A stretch of DNA of 43,989 nucleotides, taken from assembly GCA_003331195.1 (NCBI GenBank), contig QOOZ01000010.1, forward strand, positions 1 through 43,989, given 5' to 3'. The notes beneath the pieces were generated by a model that saw nothing but the letters and a program-made list of their open reading frames with translations, was not told where the DNA came from and did no database searches. Source of the DNA: Puniceicoccaceae bacterium. GTDB taxonomy: Bacteria > Verrucomicrobiota > Verrucomicrobiia > Opitutales > Coraliomargaritaceae. The translations under genes and the position numbers were made by a program. Shown piece by piece: positions 1 to 10,259 of this stretch (its first letter is position 1; every line of letters begins with the position of its first letter).

Positions 1-164
1 TTCTCCGCGGCTATTGTGCCCCGTGTTTCGGAGAGCTCTGTCAGTGCGGATTTGAGATCGCGTTCGGCTTGTTCGCTTGCCGAGTTTAAAGTCTGTGCTT
101 GGGCGAATGTCGCGAGTCCGAGCAGTGCGGCAGTGCCGAGTAGGGTTTTAATTGTGCGTTGCAT
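1..164 (-). CDS. MotA/TolQ/ExbB-type proton channel, N-terminal fragment (cut by window edge)
   Basis: Only the first 54 codons are present; the gene runs off the left edge. The ATG (positions 164-162) opens a signal peptide: a basic start (MQRTIKT), a hydrophobic core and an AQA cleavage site near residue 23. A charged, probably coiled-coil segment follows (EQAERDLKSALTELSETRG). ExbB/TolQ homologues of the DUF3450-linked TonB-type systems carry this sort of periplasmic N-terminal extension before their membrane helices. The assignment rests mainly on the neighbour: the gene starts 25 bp after the DUF3450 gene on the same strand, so the two are probably one operon. The channel domain itself lies outside the window, so this is a context-based inference. 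Other secreted coiled-coil proteins remain possible. Confidence 0.5.
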   Translation of the reverse strand, partial: MQRTIKTLLGTAALLGLATFAQAQTLNSASEQAERDLKSALTELSETRGTIAAE

Positions 165-189
165 GATCAGTGAAGGCTTAGGCGCTCAG

Positions 190-951
190 TTATTTAATAT
201 ATGCGGGGACGTTTACGAAGCTGATGTCTTCGGAGCCTTCGTAGACGTCGATGAGTTGTTTGATTTCTGCACCGGCAGCGTCCACGCGGGGCCACTCCCA
301 GCCGTCAGGGCCAGGAACGCCGATGCCAGCGTATTGGCCGGAAGCATCCACATAGTAGGCCATTGCGAGGCCCCAGTAGAGGGTGCGAACTTCGACGGTC
401 TTGCCACCCTCGATCTTACGGGACTCGTTGGTCTGTGTGATGGTGGTGTTAAACTTGTCGGCTTGGCTGAGAATGCCGACGATGTTTTGCACACGCTCAC
501 CTAATGAAAGGTCTGTGTCGCTCGGGTCTTCCGGCAGGCGGCGGATCAGTGGCTTGATTTTTTCGATCAGGGGCTCCGGTAGCTTCTTGAGCGCACGCTT
601 CAATTGGCTTTCAAGCGCGCCGATGTTGGCTTCAACTACGGCAGATGCGGCGGTTAGCTTCTCCTTCTCGTCGGCAAGTGTGCTACGCTCTTCGTCGGCT
701 GCGGTGGCTGAGGACTCTAGATCAGTGAGCGCTTCACTGAGCCGATGGAGCTCGCTGCTGAGCAGCTGCACTGTGTCGCCGAGAATGGACTCCTCGACCT
801 TCCAACTGGCTTTTTCCTCCGAGATGATCTGGCGGGTTTCCACCCACTGGTCTAATACCTCACGGGTTTCTGCGACTTGATTTTGAGCGTTTAGGCCAAC
901 AATAATTAGCGAGCAGCCGATTGTTAGGAGTGAACAAAGTTGTATTTTCAT
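190..951 (-). CDS. DUF3450 family periplasmic coiled-coil protein
   Basis: This 253-residue protein begins with a signal peptide (about residues 1-22, ending LNA). A long heptad-like, Glu/Ser-rich coiled coil follows (about 25-115). The C-terminal part carries DUF3450-like features: a KFN segment in the last third, an LYWGLAMAYYVD block, then GxGVPGPDGWEWP and a short acidic end. DUF3450 proteins are known as periplasmic partners encoded beside ExbB/TolQ-like channels in TonB-type energy-transduction operons of marine bacteria. The next gene downstream on the same strand fits such a channel. The protein probably spans part of the periplasm and couples the channel to an outer-membrane transporter, but its biochemical role is not known. 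Family assignment is by pattern recognition only. Confidence 0.7.
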   Translation of the reverse strand: MKIQLCSLLTIGCSLIIVGLNAQNQVAETREVLDQWVETRQIISEEKASWKVEESILGDTVQLLSSELHRLSEALTDLESSATAADEERSTLADEKEKLTAASAVVEANIGALESQLKRALKKLPEPLIEKIKPLIRRLPEDPSDTDLSLGERVQNIVGILSQADKFNTTITQTNESRKIEGGKTVEVRTLYWGLAMAYYVDASGQYAGIGVPGPDGWEWPRVDAAGAEIKQLIDVYEGSEDISFVNVPAYIK

Positions 952-1074
952 ATTTAACTATCACAGATATCAGAAAGCTTTTTCAAGTAAAAGTGTCTGA
1001 TTGTTAAGCTTGCGTTTCAGCAATGCGACTCAAATGTGACAGGTATAGCGAAATTAGTCAGTACTCTTGGTGAC

Positions 1075-1247
1075 GTTTGCTTGGGTGCATCAAGTTACTA
1101 CGTGGAGAGCATGGCTCCCGCCAGCAAAGAAAAAACCTAATGAGTGGTGCAGAAAGCCGCAATTCAACTGTCCTAGCTTCCAGTCGCTAAGTAGCTGGCG
1201 TCAACTTTTACGAAAGCCTCCGGTCTTTAGGGATCGGGGGCTTTTTT
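1075..1247 (+). ncRNA. Possible small structured RNA ending at a rho-independent terminator
   Basis: The gap between the DUF3450 gene and the Y-family polymerase gene has no convincing reading frame but holds RNA-like structure on the plus strand. Positions 1076-1084 (TTTGCTTGG) can pair with 1121-1128 (CCAGCAAA) with one bulged base. Inside is a smaller GAGC/GCTC hairpin. The region ends in a strong rightward terminator at 1213-1247. No annotated gene upstream reads rightward into that terminator, so a separate short transcript is plausible. No convincing sigma-70 promoter was found, and no known RNA family (6S, SRP, riboswitch) could be matched by eye. The 5' end given is a guess. Confidence 0.25.
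1213..1247 (+). terminator. Rho-independent terminator, rightward, overlapping the end of the polymerase gene
   Basis: AAAGCCTCCG (1213-1222) pairs with CGGGGGCTTT (1235-1244), with one G-T wobble and a 12-nt loop, followed by six T residues on the plus strand. Read leftward, the wobble becomes a C/A mismatch and the T-run is interrupted, so the rightward direction fits better. The leftward polymerase gene has its stop codon (1227-1229) inside the loop. Confidence 0.65.
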
Positions 1248-2495
1248 GTCTACGTTTTGGTCGCGCTCCAGTTCTAGCTCAGGAATGTGATTGAAGGCGA
1301 TGCGCATCGGGGCTGCGTCGCGACTGCGTTGAGCTTCCATCGCGTCCGCATAATAGATTGTGCGCCCGCCAAAGCGTTTGTTGACTGCATCCATGGCGTG
1401 TTGGAGCTTCATCCGGCGTGGCTGATTATCCTCTACAAAGAGCGAGGGCGTATGCACAGCGATATGCTCTAGCCGGGAAAGTGTAATACTGACCTTCGTC
1501 GGTTCGGGGGCATCCCTTGGGTGTTCCGCCCAAATCTGGTTCAGTAATTTGCCTAGCACCACGCTGTCCTGCGTCGGGAAGCAATGTGTCTCTGCCCCCC
1601 ATCGTAGCTCGAAGCCGAATTTGACCCCGACCGAGAGATGCCCGGTGAAATAATCCATTGCCCGCAGTCGTAGGCAGGCCTTTTGCAGCATGCGGTGGAG
1701 CGTGGCGTGCCCGCCGTGAAAGGTTCGCAAGTGTGGGGGCAAGACATGCGAGTGCCCGATACTGCGACGCGTTGTCTCCACCGCGGGCACCTCGACCCCG
1801 CGCAGCGCATACCACATTCGGTCGCCTTCGATCCCGCCCCAGATTCGATGAAGCTTACGCCGGCTGGCCGTGCAAAGTGCTTCCATATCCATGATCCGCG
1901 CAGTATGCAGCCGCTGTTCGATACGCTGCCCGATCCCTGTGATGTCACTCAACTTGAAGTGGTAGAGCTTCTCTGGGATTTCTTCAAAGTCCATCGTGGT
2001 CAGTCCGTTTGGCTTTTCCAGCTTACTCGCTAGCTTGGCGAGGAAGCGGTTCGGCGCGAGCCCGATGGAGGCGCGAATGTGCTCACCGATTCCAGTTGCC
2101 AAAGCCGTTTTGACTTCCATCGCCTTAGCGCGTGCCACTTCTAGCGGTTGCCAGTGCCGAGGCAAGCGACCATACATTTCATCGATCGAAAGCACTGCAT
2201 CCACATAGATGATCTCGTGGATCAGCTTTTTTATCCGTTCATGTACGCGGACATAGTTTGAGTGCCCCGCCTCCACGAAGACGATCCCGGGGCAGAGGTA
2301 GCGCGCCTCACGGACCCCGGTCCCGGTTTTAACGCCGTAGGCTTTCGCCTCATAACTCGCCGCAATACAACAGGTGGTTTCCACGCCAAGAGAGGGTACG
2401 ATGCCCACAGGCCGGCCCCTCAACTCAGGACGCATCTGCTGCTCGACCGAGGCGTAAAAGCTGTCGAAATCTATGAATAAGTAGCAGAGGGACAT
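1227..2495 (-). CDS. Y-family DNA polymerase (DinB/UmuC type)
   Basis: This 422-residue protein is a translesion DNA polymerase of the Y family. The N-terminus FIDFDSFYASVE carries the first metal-binding aspartate (D9) and the Phe-Tyr steric-gate region. SIDEMYG supplies the second acidic pair (D105, E106). Downstream are the IGLAPNRFLAKLASKLEKPNG palm/thumb motif, a helix-hairpin-helix-like ITGIGQRIEQRL, and a C-terminal little-finger region. The catalytic acids are all present, so it should be active, unlike ImuB-type proteins. The usual SIDEAYLD is altered to SIDEMYGR, as in UmuC-like subgroups, so dinB is not assigned. It is monocistronic; no LexA-type operator was recognised in the upstream 120 bp. 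The ATG at 2495 lies directly before the conserved N-terminus. Confidence 0.85.
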   Translation of the reverse strand: MSLCYLFIDFDSFYASVEQQMRPELRGRPVGIVPSLGVETTCCIAASYEAKAYGVKTGTGVREARYLCPGIVFVEAGHSNYVRVHERIKKLIHEIIYVDAVLSIDEMYGRLPRHWQPLEVARAKAMEVKTALATGIGEHIRASIGLAPNRFLAKLASKLEKPNGLTTMDFEEIPEKLYHFKLSDITGIGQRIEQRLHTARIMDMEALCTASRRKLHRIWGGIEGDRMWYALRGVEVPAVETTRRSIGHSHVLPPHLRTFHGGHATLHRMLQKACLRLRAMDYFTGHLSVGVKFGFELRWGAETHCFPTQDSVVLGKLLNQIWAEHPRDAPEPTKVSITLSRLEHIAVHTPSLFVEDNQPRRMKLQHAMDAVNKRFGGRTIYYADAMEAQRSRDAAPMRIAFNHIPELELERDQNVDKKAPDP

Positions 2496-2618
2496 TCAAC
2501 CAAAGGGTACTAGTGGTCAACCGAATGCAATAAAAAGGTATAATTATGTTCACTATTATTAAAATAGGGATGACCATCCATACTATTGGCAGGTCGCCGC
2601 GTATACCGCTGAACGCTT

Positions 2619-2734
2619 ATGCAACTGAGTCTCCAAAACCGCCGCTACATGATGGGCAGTATTCTAGGGATCTTGTCCGTCCCCTTGGTCTACTTCTTGG
2701 TCGGTGTAGCTTTTAAACCGGCGGCTACGAAGCT

Positions 2735-2738
<4 letters not shown>
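2619..2738 (+). CDS. Small hydrophobic single-span ORF (39 aa), convergent with mutS
   Basis: An ATG at 2619 opens 39 codons. The peptide has a basic N-terminus (MQLSLQNRRYMM), a hydrophobic stretch of about 20 residues (GSILGILSVPLVYFLVGVAF) and a short basic tail, which is the look of a small membrane protein. Its stop and the mutS stop share the palindrome TTAA (2735-2738), so the two genes overlap tail to tail by four bases. A TATAAT box lies at 2539-2544, with only a weak TGGTCA-like -35, and no clear Shine-Dalgarno precedes the ATG. Nothing is recognised by family. It could be chance, but the composition and tidy end favour a real small gene. Confidence 0.35.
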
Positions 2739-5308
<2,570 letters not shown>

Positions 5309-5416
5309 TAAGGTCCTGATACAAGTGATTCAGTGCCACAGATCAACCCTGATGCACACAGAATTCCAAACATGAGGTTGAATCTGAGTCAGGATACCTC
5401 CATCTCTTGTTTTGCC

Positions 5417-6196
5417 ATGGCAGTTCCCTTACATTCTTTACGTTTTGAAAACTCTGCTGCGCCAGCACTGATCATCCTACATGGCTTACTCGGCTCTTCG
5501 CGAAACTGGTCGACAATCGGAAAAGCGCTACAAGATCGCTTCGATGTGCATGCGCTTGATTTGAGGAATCATGGTAGTTCGCCACATGCAGGCGCCATGC
5601 GGTGGGCAGAGATGAGTGCGGATTTGCAGGCGTATTTTGATCGGCACAAGATCGAATCGATGATCCTGATGGGGCACAGCCTCGGCGGCAAGGTGGCCAT
5701 GCGCTACGCCTGTGAAAATCCCGCGGTGGTCAAAAAACTTATTATCGTCGACATTGCGGCTAAGCTCTATCCGCCACATCACGATAATGAGTTTCGCGCG
5801 ATGAAGCGTATTCCGACCGCCGAGCTGACTAGTCGAAAAGAGGCTGAAGAGTTGCTCGAACCTATGGTGCCGGACTGGGCGATGCGCCAGTTTTTACTCA
5901 CCAACCTCGTGCATGCCGAAGTTTCTGGAGGCTTTAAGTGGCAGGTCAATTTAGAGACGCTTCACGCCAGCTTACCGCACCTACGGCAAAACTCGCTTCT
6001 CGAGACCGACCGCTACGACCAAGCTGTGCTCCTCGTGCGTGGGGCTAACTCAGACTTTGTCGACGATAGTGACGCTGAGAAAATGCGATGCTGGTTCTCT
6101 CATTTGCGCGAACAGATCGTCCCAAGTGCAGGGCACAATGTGCATGTAGAAAACCGCAAGGGCTTCCTAGAGGTTCTCGACGCATACTTGCAGTAA
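5417..6196 (+). CDS. Alpha/beta-fold hydrolase, YbfF-like esterase
   Basis: This 259-residue protein has the alpha/beta hydrolase layout: oxyanion region LHGLLGSSRNW (about residues 21-31), nucleophile elbow GHSLGGK with Ser88, an acidic residue in the late DFVDDSD segment, and the catalytic His in AGHNVHVEN near the C-terminus. The HGLLGSSRNW and DLRNHGSS motifs resemble YbfF-type acyl esterases. The true substrate cannot be read from the sequence. The frame is open back to 5333, but the ATG at 5417 (MAVPLHSL) is taken because family members begin just before this strand; no clear Shine-Dalgarno supports either choice. The gene is divergent from mutS and is followed by the polyprenyl synthase gene 52 bp downstream. 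Confidence 0.8.
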   Translation: MAVPLHSLRFENSAAPALIILHGLLGSSRNWSTIGKALQDRFDVHALDLRNHGSSPHAGAMRWAEMSADLQAYFDRHKIESMILMGHSLGGKVAMRYACENPAVVKKLIIVDIAAKLYPPHHDNEFRAMKRIPTAELTSRKEAEELLEPMVPDWAMRQFLLTNLVHAEVSGGFKWQVNLETLHASLPHLRQNSLLETDRYDQAVLLVRGANSDFVDDSDAEKMRCWFSHLREQIVPSAGHNVHVENRKGFLEVLDAYLQ

Positions 6197-6248
6197 TTCG
6201 ACGGTTAAACTTTGCAAGTGCGCACCTTATGGCTTTCATAGGTGCTAC

Positions 6249-7274
6249 ATGACGATCTGTTCCCAGTCCGAAGCTGACAAGGTGGCCGCTGCTGGCTTTG
6301 CCGAGGTGTATACGCCAGTGAAATCCTACCTCGATGAGCTCGACGCGTTCTTGCAATTGCAAGTGTCCAAACTTGAGCCAGAGATCCAAGGGCATGTGCG
6401 CTACGTATTCGGGCACAGTGGCAAACGCCTGCGTGCCATGCTCGTCGCCTACAGCGGCTGGGAAGGTCCTGCAAAAAGTCGCGCCGATGCTCTCGTACGC
6501 TTAGGCTCCGTGATCGAACTCGTGCATCTTGCTACGCTTGTGCACGACGACATTCTCGACGAGGCCGATACGCGCCACCGCCAAGAAACAGCGGCCAAAA
6601 AATTTGGCCCTGCCGCTGCAGTGCTGATCGGCGATGTGCTTTTTTCTCACGCGCTTGAACTAGCCGCTGAATTTGATACGAATGAGATTTGTCGATCTGT
6701 CGCACAGGCGACTGCGCGAGTCTGCGCCGGTGAGATCGCGCAGACCTATCAACGCGGCGAGGTAAACTATAGTCGCGATTTTTACTTTCGCGTGATCCAA
6801 CTTAAAACCGCGGAACTTTTCGAAGTAGCTTGTCGCCTTGGTGCGACAGTCGCTGGTCACTCAGTCGAGTTTAGCGAAGCCGCGGGGCTCTTTGGCCGCC
6901 ATCTTGGTATCGCCTACCAGATATTCGATGACCTTGTCGATCTTTACGCCGACGAGTCAATGATCGGCAAGACACTTGGCACCGACCTCGCCAAGGGTAA
7001 ATTTACCCTTCCGCTGCTGCTTTTGTTGGAAAAGCTCCCTGCCGAAGAACGCGATTCTTTAATTGCTCGTTTTAAAGAAGGCGACAAAACCGTGGTTGCC
7101 GATTTTACTACGCGGCTTCAGCACTTTCCCATCTTCGACGAAGTAGTGGCCGTATTTGAGGCGGAGCTAACCAAGGCGACCAGTGCGGTTGCGCCTTTTG
7201 TCGATCTACCTCCGGTATCCGCCATGCAAAAGATCGCAGATTTAGTACGTGCTCAGCTTGGGCGAATTGGTTAA
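6249..7274 (+). CDS. Polyprenyl diphosphate synthase (long-chain, octaprenyl/heptaprenyl type)
   Basis: This 341-residue trans-prenyltransferase elongates an allylic diphosphate with isopentenyl diphosphate. This usually supplies the side chain of menaquinone or ubiquinone. The IPP-binding GKRLR motif lies near residues 59-62. The first Asp-rich motif DDILD is at 100-104 (LVHDDILDEADTRH) and the second is QIFDDLVDLYADE near residues 215-225. Both metal sites look intact. Chain length cannot be decided from motifs alone, although the small residues ahead of the first DDxxD suit a long product. It follows the hydrolase gene on the same strand and may be co-transcribed with it. Confidence 0.9.
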   Translation: MTICSQSEADKVAAAGFAEVYTPVKSYLDELDAFLQLQVSKLEPEIQGHVRYVFGHSGKRLRAMLVAYSGWEGPAKSRADALVRLGSVIELVHLATLVHDDILDEADTRHRQETAAKKFGPAAAVLIGDVLFSHALELAAEFDTNEICRSVAQATARVCAGEIAQTYQRGEVNYSRDFYFRVIQLKTAELFEVACRLGATVAGHSVEFSEAAGLFGRHLGIAYQIFDDLVDLYADESMIGKTLGTDLAKGKFTLPLLLLLEKLPAEERDSLIARFKEGDKTVVADFTTRLQHFPIFDEVVAVFEAELTKATSAVAPFVDLPPVSAMQKIADLVRAQLGRIG

Positions 7275-7472
7275 TCTGACGACTGTGCTTGTTGGGCTCC
7301 CTCAGGCTGGAGTTGCACTTTTTGGGGCTATACCTTTAATCCCTCCGCCGATTTCCATTGCCAGCGAAGGCCGTTACAAATACCGTGTTAATTATACATT
7401 TATCCTCGCACGCGTCATTGACGAACCCTCAATCGGGTGTTCTCCGTTTGCTGAGTCAATTTCTTACAGTTT

Positions 7473-8771
7473 ATGGACATTGCAATTGTCACAGGCGCCG
7501 AGACACCTCTTGGGCTCAGCCTTATCCAACGTTTGGTTCGCCAAGGCTATCGGGTTCATGGGATTGGAAATAACTTTTCCAAAGTTACCTTTGCCGACCC
7601 TCAGTTTTTCGCTCACCCTGTGGACCTGACCGACTTGCCCGGCGTCACTGAGACGCTGGACAAAATCCTCGAAAAAGAGAATTCGCTCGATCTTTTGATT
7701 CACGCGATTGATGTCACCCCTGGCGCGGCCTTCGAGAAACTGCCCGTCGGCAATCTCGAAGCCATCCTAAAGATCGGGCTGCTCGGGCCCGTTATGTTGA
7801 CGCGTCTCTCCTTACCCAATCTTCTGCGTTTCCGCGGGCAGTTGATTAACGTCATCCCTGCCAATAAGAGTGGCGCTCCAGCAAGTGCGGTTAACGCTCT
7901 GCTCGAAGGCGGCTTACGCGAGATGAACCGCGCGCTTTTCGACAGCGCCCGCGACGCTGGCCTGCGCGTGACGAATCTGATCCTTCGTCAAAATCCTGAG
8001 CCCGACGCGCTTTCTGTCCAGAGCAGCGAACAGACCCACATCGACCTCGAAGATGTGGCGCGCGTAGTCGAACATTTGCTTGATCCTAGCTTTACCAACG
8101 TGCCCTCCGAGGTGGTGCTACATCCACGCAGCAGTGCCTACTCTGACCGTGTTCTACCAGAGGTGGCCGTGCCCTTAGATCCTTACGCCGAAGTCGTGCT
8201 GCCGCCGACTGCCTACTGTCCGCCCGAGCAGTCAAAAATCCCGACTCAGGAAAAGGCGACAGTTGACCGCACGATTCCGTATACTGACGACGAGATGGAG
8301 GATAAGATTGCCGCTGCCATCGAGGATTTTGAGTCCAATCCACAGATACATGAGCGTAAGGAGAAGAAGTCCTTACAACAGAACAAGCAGGAGGGCTCTG
8401 AGCCCGGTGGAAAAAATAAGCGCCGTCGAGGCCGACGCCGTGGCGGACGAAGTCGTAATCGAGACAGAAAGTCGGATCAAGCAGATGGCGCACCATCTCA
8501 GGGAAGTCAGAACGGGGACTCCAAGTCAGAGCAGAGCATCCCTAAGTCTGCAGGGATGGGCTCGAAGCCCAAGCGGAAAGCCAGTTCTAAGAAAGAGCCG
8601 ACGAAAAAGGCTACTAAGAAGCTTACGAAGAAAACAGCGACCAAGCCTTCTGCGGGATCTTCTTCTAAAAAGACCGCGAAGAAGGTCGCTGCAAAAAAGG
8701 TGGCAAAAAAGTCGGCCAAGAAAACAGCTGCCAAAAAAGCTACGAAAAAGAAAGCAGCAAAGGCGAAATAA
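7473..8771 (+). CDS. SDR-fold protein fused to an Arg/Gly and histone-H1-like Lys/Ala tail
   Basis: Residues 1 to about 230 form a short-chain dehydrogenase/reductase-like Rossmann domain. It starts with IVTGAETPLG and ends in a strand/helix region like other SDRs. The catalytic YxxxK pair is missing: the equivalent stretch reads NVIPANKSGAPASAVNALLEGG, with no Tyr or Lys at those places. After an acidic linker comes an Arg/Gly patch (KRRRGRRRGGRSRNR). The last 75 residues are rich in KKA/AKK repeats, such as KKTAKKVAAKKVAKKSAKK. Such tails bind nucleic acid in bacterial H1-like proteins, including HctA-type proteins of the related Chlamydiae. It is one continuous frame, with no sign of a frameshift. 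It probably binds a nucleotide and DNA or RNA; an enzymatic role is doubtful. Confidence 0.7.
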   Translation: MDIAIVTGAETPLGLSLIQRLVRQGYRVHGIGNNFSKVTFADPQFFAHPVDLTDLPGVTETLDKILEKENSLDLLIHAIDVTPGAAFEKLPVGNLEAILKIGLLGPVMLTRLSLPNLLRFRGQLINVIPANKSGAPASAVNALLEGGLREMNRALFDSARDAGLRVTNLILRQNPEPDALSVQSSEQTHIDLEDVARVVEHLLDPSFTNVPSEVVLHPRSSAYSDRVLPEVAVPLDPYAEVVLPPTAYCPPEQSKIPTQEKATVDRTIPYTDDEMEDKIAAAIEDFESNPQIHERKEKKSLQQNKQEGSEPGGKNKRRRGRRRGGRSRNRDRKSDQADGAPSQGSQNGDSKSEQSIPKSAGMGSKPKRKASSKKEPTKKATKKLTKKTATKPSAGSSSKKTAKKVAAKKVAKKSAKKTAAKKATKKKAAKAK

Positions 8772-8799
8772 TTAGAGTGGCGTGTGTGCTTTTCGCGCT

Positions 8800-9321
8800 T
8801 TACTGAGTCAGCACCTCATCGATCGCCATGATGGCCTTGCAAAGGCGCAGGGTCTCATCTCCGTTAAGTTCTAAATAGGGCAGCTTTAATTTTTCCAAGC
8901 TCTCTTTGAACATTGAGTGGAGCTCTTCGCGTGCACTTGGGCTGTCGCGCTGACCAGGATCATCTTCCCATCGGATGCCATCTGGGGAACAGAGTAAGTA
9001 GAGCGTATAGTTGCGCTTCAGAAAGGCCTCGTTGACCCAATCAAAAGTGGTCTCAAAGTAGTGTTTGGCGTAGATGATTGAAGATAATAAATTGGTGTCG
9101 TGGATGACAAAACGTTTCGACTTTGCCCAGCCAGCATCTTCGGCGGCGATCTGTCCGCAGAAGATTCCTTCTAGGTCTGCTTGGATTAATTCGCGGTCGA
9201 GCTGATCAACATAGCTACGCACGAACTCAGTCGTCAAGGGCTCGCCGTAGTGGCACGAGAGCGCTTGTGCAAGAGTGCTTTTACCCGTGCATTCGGCACC
9301 CGTTAAAACAATACTTTTCAT
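8800..9321 (-). CDS. NadR-type nicotinamide riboside kinase-like P-loop ATPase
   Basis: This is a single-domain P-loop protein of about 173 residues. MKSIVLTGAECTGKSTLA carries the Walker A loop. IHDTNLLSSIIYAKHYF and the later PDGIRWEDDPGQRDSPS match the ribosylnicotinamide kinase domain of NadR. That domain phosphorylates nicotinamide riboside to NMN. The adenylyltransferase and HTH domains of enterobacterial NadR are absent. The gene begins 8 bp after the pnuC stop, which supports the riboside-salvage role. The frame is open further upstream; an ATG at 9360 has a better Shine-Dalgarno (AAAGGA) but would overlap pnuC by 31 bp and add 13 residues not expected for the family. The start is therefore uncertain. 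Confidence 0.75.
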   Translation of the reverse strand: MKSIVLTGAECTGKSTLAQALSCHYGEPLTTEFVRSYVDQLDRELIQADLEGIFCGQIAAEDAGWAKSKRFVIHDTNLLSSIIYAKHYFETTFDWVNEAFLKRNYTLYLLCSPDGIRWEDDPGQRDSPSAREELHSMFKESLEKLKLPYLELNGDETLRLCKAIMAIDEVLTQ

Positions 9322-9329
9322 GGCTTCGA

Positions 9330-9926
9330 TTAGGCGGTCTTTTTGATAATCGTCTTCCATTCGATCCATCCTTTGACGGCTAGAAAGATGAATACGATAA
9401 ATAGAATCACGCTTGGCCAGATGCGGTCGTTAAAGAAAAAGCTTAGGTAGACTATGTCAGCGAGTATCCAAAAAATCCAGTTTTCGATATACTTGCGGCT
9501 CAACATCCATTGCGCGGAGAGCGAACATGTGGTCGCGAAGGCGTCACAGTAGGGGAGACGTGCTTCTCCCGTTGATTCCAGTAAGCATCCCAGCCCCAGG
9601 GTGCCCACGCAGATAAATGCCGCTACGAACCAGCGATGTGCCGGTGCAAGATGGGAGATACGGATCTCGCCACCGCTCTTTTTTGATGACTTAGACCACC
9701 CAAACCAGCCGTAGGCAGCCACAAACACGAAAATAACATTCATGCTCCCAAAGGCGTAGTAGTTGCCGCGAAAGCTTATATAAACGTAGGCGGCATAGCA
9801 TAAGATGAAGAGCGGCCAGGCCAAGATTCTCTCCTTAATACTAAGGTAGACGCCGACCATGCCTGTGATCATAGCGAACCAGTCGATGGGGCTGATTGCA
9901 CTGAGCTGTGTTAATAAATGGCCCAT
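9330..9926 (-). CDS. pnuC: Nicotinamide riboside transporter PnuC
   Basis: This 198-residue integral membrane protein has about seven hydrophobic helices. It carries the PnuC pattern: an early WFAMITGMVGVYLSIKERILAWP segment, then NYYAFGSMN and YGWFGWSK, where Trp and aromatic residues line the riboside path in known PnuC structures. PnuC carries nicotinamide riboside down its gradient across the inner membrane. Uptake is driven by phosphorylation inside, which fits the NadR-type kinase encoded immediately downstream. The gene starts 9 bp after the Dabb gene, so the thrH-Dabb-pnuC-kinase set is probably one leftward transcript. No NAD-related riboswitch was recognised upstream. Confidence 0.9.
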   Translation of the reverse strand: MGHLLTQLSAISPIDWFAMITGMVGVYLSIKERILAWPLFILCYAAYVYISFRGNYYAFGSMNVIFVFVAAYGWFGWSKSSKKSGGEIRISHLAPAHRWFVAAFICVGTLGLGCLLESTGEARLPYCDAFATTCSLSAQWMLSRKYIENWIFWILADIVYLSFFFNDRIWPSVILFIVFIFLAVKGWIEWKTIIKKTA

Positions 9927-9935
9927 GTGAACGCC

Positions 9936-10235
9936 TTAATCAGCGTCGTATACTTTGACTTTTTGCCACTGTTCCTTGTGGGCCGCGATAAAGTTCTGGT
10001 GTTTTTCGTGCGCTTGATAGGCGTCGTGTGCGAGCACGTCTTTTAAGATAACGGTCAGACAAAAGTCGTAGCTCTTGTCGCAAACGGGCCGCTCGGCTAC
10101 AGAGGCAGGCCTACCGATGAAGACCGAATCGGCGTGCTCGATTTCTTTGAGGCTTTCAAGCCCTATACGGAACTTGGCTCTCTGCGCACCATCGAGGTCT
10201 TCGCGTAGCCAGAAGAATACAGTGTGAACCAGCAT
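9936..10235 (-). CDS. Dabb (stress-responsive alpha/beta-barrel) domain protein
   Basis: This small 99-residue protein begins MLVHTVFFWL, the typical first strand of Dabb/Dabb-like dimeric barrels. GLESLKEI, YDFCLTVILKD and the H-rich YQAHEKHQNFI helix follow, and it ends near residue 99 as in the family. Members form ferredoxin-like dimers; most have no assigned reaction. It lies between thrH and pnuC with short gaps, so it is probably co-transcribed, but no functional link to phosphoserine or riboside metabolism can be drawn from the sequence. Confidence 0.85.
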   Translation of the reverse strand: MLVHTVFFWLREDLDGAQRAKFRIGLESLKEIEHADSVFIGRPASVAERPVCDKSYDFCLTVILKDVLAHDAYQAHEKHQNFIAAHKEQWQKVKVYDAD

Positions 10236-10259
10236 GGCTTGTCGTCGTTTTGAGGTGAG

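Noticed and set aside
383..880. 165-codon plus-strand frame over the DUF3450 gene
   Set aside because: Antisense to the coiled-coil coding region; Ser/Arg-rich shadow with no start signal.
1050..1247. 6S RNA, SRP RNA or a c-di-GMP riboswitch
   Set aside because: Parts of the stretch recall such RNAs (for example AAAGCCTCCGG), but the diagnostic conserved bases of each were not found.
1227..2495. Calling the Y-family polymerase dinB or imuB
   Set aside because: All catalytic acids are present, which argues against ImuB, but the SIDEMYGR motif does not fit the DinB consensus well. The gene symbol was left blank.
8263..8775. 170-codon Arg/Leu/Lys-rich frame on the plus strand
   Set aside because: It is a shifted frame of the Lys/Arg-rich tail of the SDR-like gene, whose low-complexity codons keep other frames open. 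The SDR frame is the one continuous with a conserved domain.
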